Positions 61,569 through 64,000 of a stretch of 64,000 nucleotides of DNA are shown piece after piece. Within the stretch, counting starts at the first letter, position 1. Every line of letters starts with the position of its first letter. The DNA is from an uncultured Bacteroidota bacterium. GTDB lineage: Bacteria > Bacteroidota > Bacteroidia > Flavobacteriales > Flavobacteriaceae. The stretch is taken from contig CACHSA010000001.1 in the NCBI GenBank assembly GCA_902582405.1, positions 62,001-126,000 on the forward strand, in the 5' to 3' direction. The notes beneath the pieces are model-generated. The model ran no database searches, had not been told where the DNA came from, and saw nothing but the letters and a program-made list of their open reading frames with translations. The position numbers and the translations under genes are program-made.

Positions 61569-62645
61569 TTAAAACTCCAATAATTTCGTTCCCAACCCAA
61601 TGCTATCATTTATAAAAAGATTATTTTGACAATAATGCATCAATTTTTGTTCTATAAATTTTATTACTTTCAATTTATATTTTTCAGGATATAGAAGATG
61701 AACATTTGGACCTGCGTCTAAAGTAAAACAAATTGGAACCTTTTCCTTTTCTCTAAAATTTTTTAACAATTTTATTACTTCTAAAGTCTGGGATTTAATC
61801 AAAACTGTTGGTGGATGTGATGACATCATTAAAGCATGTAAAGTCATTGCTTCCTCCTCAACTACTTCAATAAAAACCTGTAAGTCTCCGTTTGAAATCG
61901 CATTGATTATTCTTTTTAAATTATTCCTAGCTTGATTTTTTCTGTCATTTAAAAATGGATGATTAATCATTTTTTTGTGGCCATCTGAGCTGCTCAAATG
62001 CTTAATTTTATCGTCTATAATTAAAATTGTGTTTTGATAGTTTTTAAATAAACTGTGAATTTTTTTACCAAAATTAACAGCAAAAAAATTGGAAGATTCA
62101 GAATGAAATTCATTTTCTCCCCAAATCATCAAAGGTCCAGAAATGCTTCTAGATCCGCTTCCAGAACCTAATCTTGCTATAAATGAAACCTTATTCAAAA
62201 AATTTTGTTCTGTCATTTTCTCATTATACCTTTTTTCTATACTAACAACGCAAAATGCCAATGAAGAAAATGCTGAGGCAGATGAAGCAATTCCACTACT
62301 GTGAGGAAAAGTGTTTTTTGAATTTATTTTTAAAAATAAATTTTCTAAATATGGACAAAAAGAAGAAATTCTATTAAAAAATTTTCCAATTTTATTTTCA
62401 AAAGATTTTTTTGTTTTTCCATCATATAAAAAATTGAACCTCTCCTGTCCTTTAGATCTTGGACAATATTCAATTGAAGTTATAGTTTTACAATTTGATA
62501 ATGTAAAACTTATTGAAGGGTTTATAGGGAATTGTAATCCATATTTACCCCAGTACTTAATTAGAGCAATATTTGAAGGAGACTCACAAATTATTTTACC
62601 TCCTTTTGGTTTAAAATTTTTTGAAATAAAAGTAGATTCGTCCAT
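61569..62645 (-). CDS. mvaD: Diphosphomevalonate decarboxylase
   Basis: The enzyme converts diphosphomevalonate to isopentenyl diphosphate. The N-terminal SPSNIALIKYWGKYG, at about residues 22-36, is diagnostic. FPHSSGIASSASAFSSLA is the ATP loop, and RLGSGSGSRSISGPLMIWG holds the conserved serine/arginine region. MMSSHPPTVL and TLDAGPNVHLL also fit. Flavobacteriia use the mevalonate route, unlike most bacteria, and its two genes here are adjacent. Confidence 0.95.
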   Translation of the reverse strand: MDESTFISKNFKPKGGKIICESPSNIALIKYWGKYGLQFPINPSISFTLSNCKTITSIEYCPRSKGQERFNFLYDGKTKKSFENKIGKFFNRISSFCPYLENLFLKINSKNTFPHSSGIASSASAFSSLAFCVVSIEKRYNEKMTEQNFLNKVSFIARLGSGSGSRSISGPLMIWGENEFHSESSNFFAVNFGKKIHSLFKNYQNTILIIDDKIKHLSSSDGHKKMINHPFLNDRKNQARNNLKRIINAISNGDLQVFIEVVEEEAMTLHALMMSSHPPTVLIKSQTLEVIKLLKNFREKEKVPICFTLDAGPNVHLLYPEKYKLKVIKFIEQKLMHYCQNNLFINDSIGLGTKLLEF

Positions 62646-62680
62646 TACATAACAAAAATAGAGGTTAGGTAATTGTAATT

Positions 62681-63448
62681 TTAGAAATTATTTAAAATAT
62701 TTTTTAATTTGTCTGGATAGTCTGTAATTATGCCATCCACTCCGAGAGAGATTAATTTCTTCATTTCATCTTTGTCGTTAACTGTATAAGGAAATAATTT
62801 ATAACCCATTGCATTAATTAATTCAATATTGTTTTTATTTAAAAATTTGTAATCAGAATTTATAGACGTAGCCTTAACTTCTTCAGCAAATTTTAAAGCT
62901 AGTAAGGGATTTCCATCAATTAAAACCCCGATTGGTATTTCTTGAGACACAGATCTTAGAATAAGAAGTTCATCCCAGTCAAAACTTGAAATCAATAGAT
63001 TTTCCTTTTTTATTAAATCTTTATTGAAATAATTCCTTAAAATTTCAATTGTTGGAATTGCAGTTCCCTTTCCTTTGAGTTCAATATTTAATATTAAATC
63101 ACCAAGTTGAAGAGATAAAATTTCTTCTAATGTTGGAATAAAGTATTTATTTTCAATTCGAAAAGATTTTATTTTTTTTAAGTCTAAATCCTCAATACAT
63201 AAATTAACATCAAGTATTTTGCTTAGATTATTGTCATGAAAAACAACTATTTCCCCAGATTTACACCTAAATACGTCAATCTCTACGCCGTTAGCTCCTA
63301 AATCAATTGCATATTTTACAGACGGAATAGTATTTTCTGCAATATAGCCTTTAGCACCCCGGTGACCAATTATAAACGGTGTTTGCTTTTCCATACAAGA
63401 AAACAAAAAAAAACAAATAAAAGTAAAACTTTTAGCTTTTGAATACAT
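62681..63448 (-). CDS. Glycerophosphodiester phosphodiesterase lipoprotein
   Basis: The 255-residue protein starts with a hydrophobic leader and lipobox LFSC, with Cys18 as the modified cysteine. The GDPD signature IIGHRGAKGYIAENTIPS is at about residues 27-44. GVEIDVFRCKSGEIVVFHDNNL, and VDGIITDYPDKL near the C-terminus, are also present. It should hydrolyse glycerophosphodiesters released from phospholipids at the envelope. Its substrate could relate to the LtaS-type enzyme, but the genes are far apart. Confidence 0.92.
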   Translation of the reverse strand: MYSKAKSFTFICFFLFSCMEKQTPFIIGHRGAKGYIAENTIPSVKYAIDLGANGVEIDVFRCKSGEIVVFHDNNLSKILDVNLCIEDLDLKKIKSFRIENKYFIPTLEEILSLQLGDLILNIELKGKGTAIPTIEILRNYFNKDLIKKENLLISSFDWDELLILRSVSQEIPIGVLIDGNPLLALKFAEEVKATSINSDYKFLNKNNIELINAMGYKLFPYTVNDKDEMKKLISLGVDGIITDYPDKLKNILNNF

Positions 63449-63483
63449 CCTTAGAAATAAAGGAGCGAATACAGCAAATCAAA

Positions 63484-63720
63484 TTAGTCCTCATCAACAT
63501 TAACAACTTTTTCAATCTCTGGAGCATGCTTTTTAATTGTCATCTCTACACCCGTTTTAAGAGTCATCTGATTTACTGAGCATCCTGCACAGTTTCCGTG
63601 AAGTTTTACTTTTACAATCTTTTCATCAAGTATTTCAACCAAAGAAATATCACCACCATCTGCTGCAAGGAAAGGTCTTATTTCGTTTAATGCGTGAATG
63701 ATTTTATTTCTCAATTCCAT
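63484..63720 (-). CDS. NifU-like iron-sulfur scaffold (C-terminal Nfu domain)
   Basis: The 78-residue protein is a single Nfu domain with the cluster-binding CxxC at Cys44 and Cys47 (GNCAGCSVNQMTLKTGVE). FLAADGGDISLVEI is the family's N-terminal motif. It hands iron-sulfur clusters to apoproteins such as AcnB and ArsS in this window. The Mrp-type gene immediately upstream encodes another cluster carrier, with one base between them. Confidence 0.94.
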   Translation of the reverse strand: MELRNKIIHALNEIRPFLAADGGDISLVEILDEKIVKVKLHGNCAGCSVNQMTLKTGVEMTIKKHAPEIEKVVNVDED

Positions 63721-63721
63721 T

Positions 63722-64000
63722 TTATTTTTTTTTTATTGCTGTACATCCAGCCATTGTGGTGATTTTGACAATTTTAGTTGGGGGCAAGTGACTATTACGT
63801 TCTAGAACACTTGAAACAACATTTTTTGCTATTTTTTCAAAAGATTTAGATATAACTGATTTGTCTTGCAAAGACGCAGGATGACCAAAATCAGAAGCTT
63901 CTCTAATACTTTTATATAGAGGTACCAAACCTAAAAAAGGAACATCACAGTCGTCAGCTAGATTTTTAACTCCGTCTTTCCCAAATATAAAATATTTTTT
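63722..64000 (-). CDS. Mrp/ApbC-type iron-sulfur cluster carrier (partial, N-terminus beyond window)
   Basis: The 92 visible residues continue to the right window edge without a stop. They include YFIFGKDGVKNLADDCDVPFLG and LVPLYKSIREASDFGHPASLQ, which match the C-terminal end of the Mrp P-loop carrier. The ATP-binding Walker A and CxxC motifs lie outside the window. It is paired with the Nfu gene, a common arrangement in Bacteroidota. Confidence 0.85.
   Translation of the reverse strand, partial: KKYFIFGKDGVKNLADDCDVPFLGLVPLYKSIREASDFGHPASLQDKSVISKSFEKIAKNVVSSVLERNSHLPPTKIVKITTMAGCTAIKKK

Noticed and set aside
62311-62652. 113-residue plus-strand frame over mvaD
   Set aside because: The opposite strand encodes the conserved mvaD N-terminus; the plus frame has no protein-family features.
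1-64000. CRISPR array, insertion sequence or prophage
   Set aside because: No repeated direct spacers, transposase, integrase or phage structural genes were seen, and all genes fit a chromosomal flavobacterial background.

Overview
This 64 kb window is chromosomal DNA from a bacterium of the phylum Bacteroidota, almost certainly class Flavobacteriia and probably a small-genome marine lineage. The evidence is gene content plus base composition. It carries gliding-motility and type IX secretion genes (gldB, gldC, gldJ, porV), an aconitase B, a DnaG whose zinc ligands are replaced, two mevalonate-pathway genes, and promoter -7 boxes of the form TAnnTTTG with no obvious Shine-Dalgarno sequences. 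The DNA is very AT-rich and densely packed. Neighbouring genes often overlap by 1-4 bases, convergent genes overlap by 4-38 bases, and no gene-free stretch exceeds about 280 bases. I see no insertion sequence, phage, CRISPR array, rRNA operon or replication origin.

Layout, left to right. Positions 1-2000 hold gldC (cut by the window edge) and gldB, diverging from nadE. Positions 2014-12576 hold a run of ten minus-strand genes starting at adk: adk, obg, a TPR protein, a deacetylase-like protein, a MazG-like hydrolase, aroA, queA, rlmN, a polyprenyl diphosphate synthase and dnaG. purK-purE follow on the plus strand, then a UbiA-like membrane protein (minus), gcvP, a ketoacyl-ACP synthase III and an MlaE/MlaF lipid ABC transporter pair. 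Positions 20788-26413 carry manC, a SprT-like protein, pdhC, pdhA and porV on the minus strand. porV diverges from gldJ-murF.

From 29762 to 35202 there is a minus-strand operon of a VWA protein, a MoxR-like ATPase, an LtaS-type phosphoglycerol transferase and a diacylglycerol kinase. The last two abut exactly and look like a transferase coupled to recycling of its lipid by-product. acnB follows with a well-formed promoter, then an unrecognised DUF115-like gene, a glycosyltransferase/LpxH-like pair, a small unknown protein, tRNA-Val with its terminator, ald, a GlcD-type oxidase and a PKD/thrombospondin-repeat lipoprotein. Positions 45739-51709 hold a small membrane protein, an O-methyltransferase, tatA, an M1 peptidase with its DUF6702 partner, two tandem carboxypeptidase-regulatory-like proteins, tRNA-Gly and a GNAT acetyltransferase.

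The most distinctive accessory region is 51728-59957 on the plus strand. It encodes a VanY-like peptidase, then an arsenosugar-type gene set (AhpD-like protein, radical SAM ArsS, TIGR04282-like glycosyltransferase, purine nucleoside phosphorylase, DUF547 protein), then a small membrane protein with a Cys-Cys pair resembling MerT, and three further glycosyltransferases including a membrane GT2 and a GT-C enzyme. No arsenic methyltransferase is present in the window. The coupled gene arrangement suggests one pathway that makes an organo-arsenical or other nucleoside-derived sugar and places it on a lipid or glycan.

The right end (59920-64000, minus strand) carries a pseudouridine-synthase-like protein with a degenerate active site, mevalonate kinase, diphosphomevalonate decarboxylase, a glycerophosphodiester phosphodiesterase lipoprotein, a NifU-like scaffold and the C-terminus of an Mrp-type iron-sulfur carrier.
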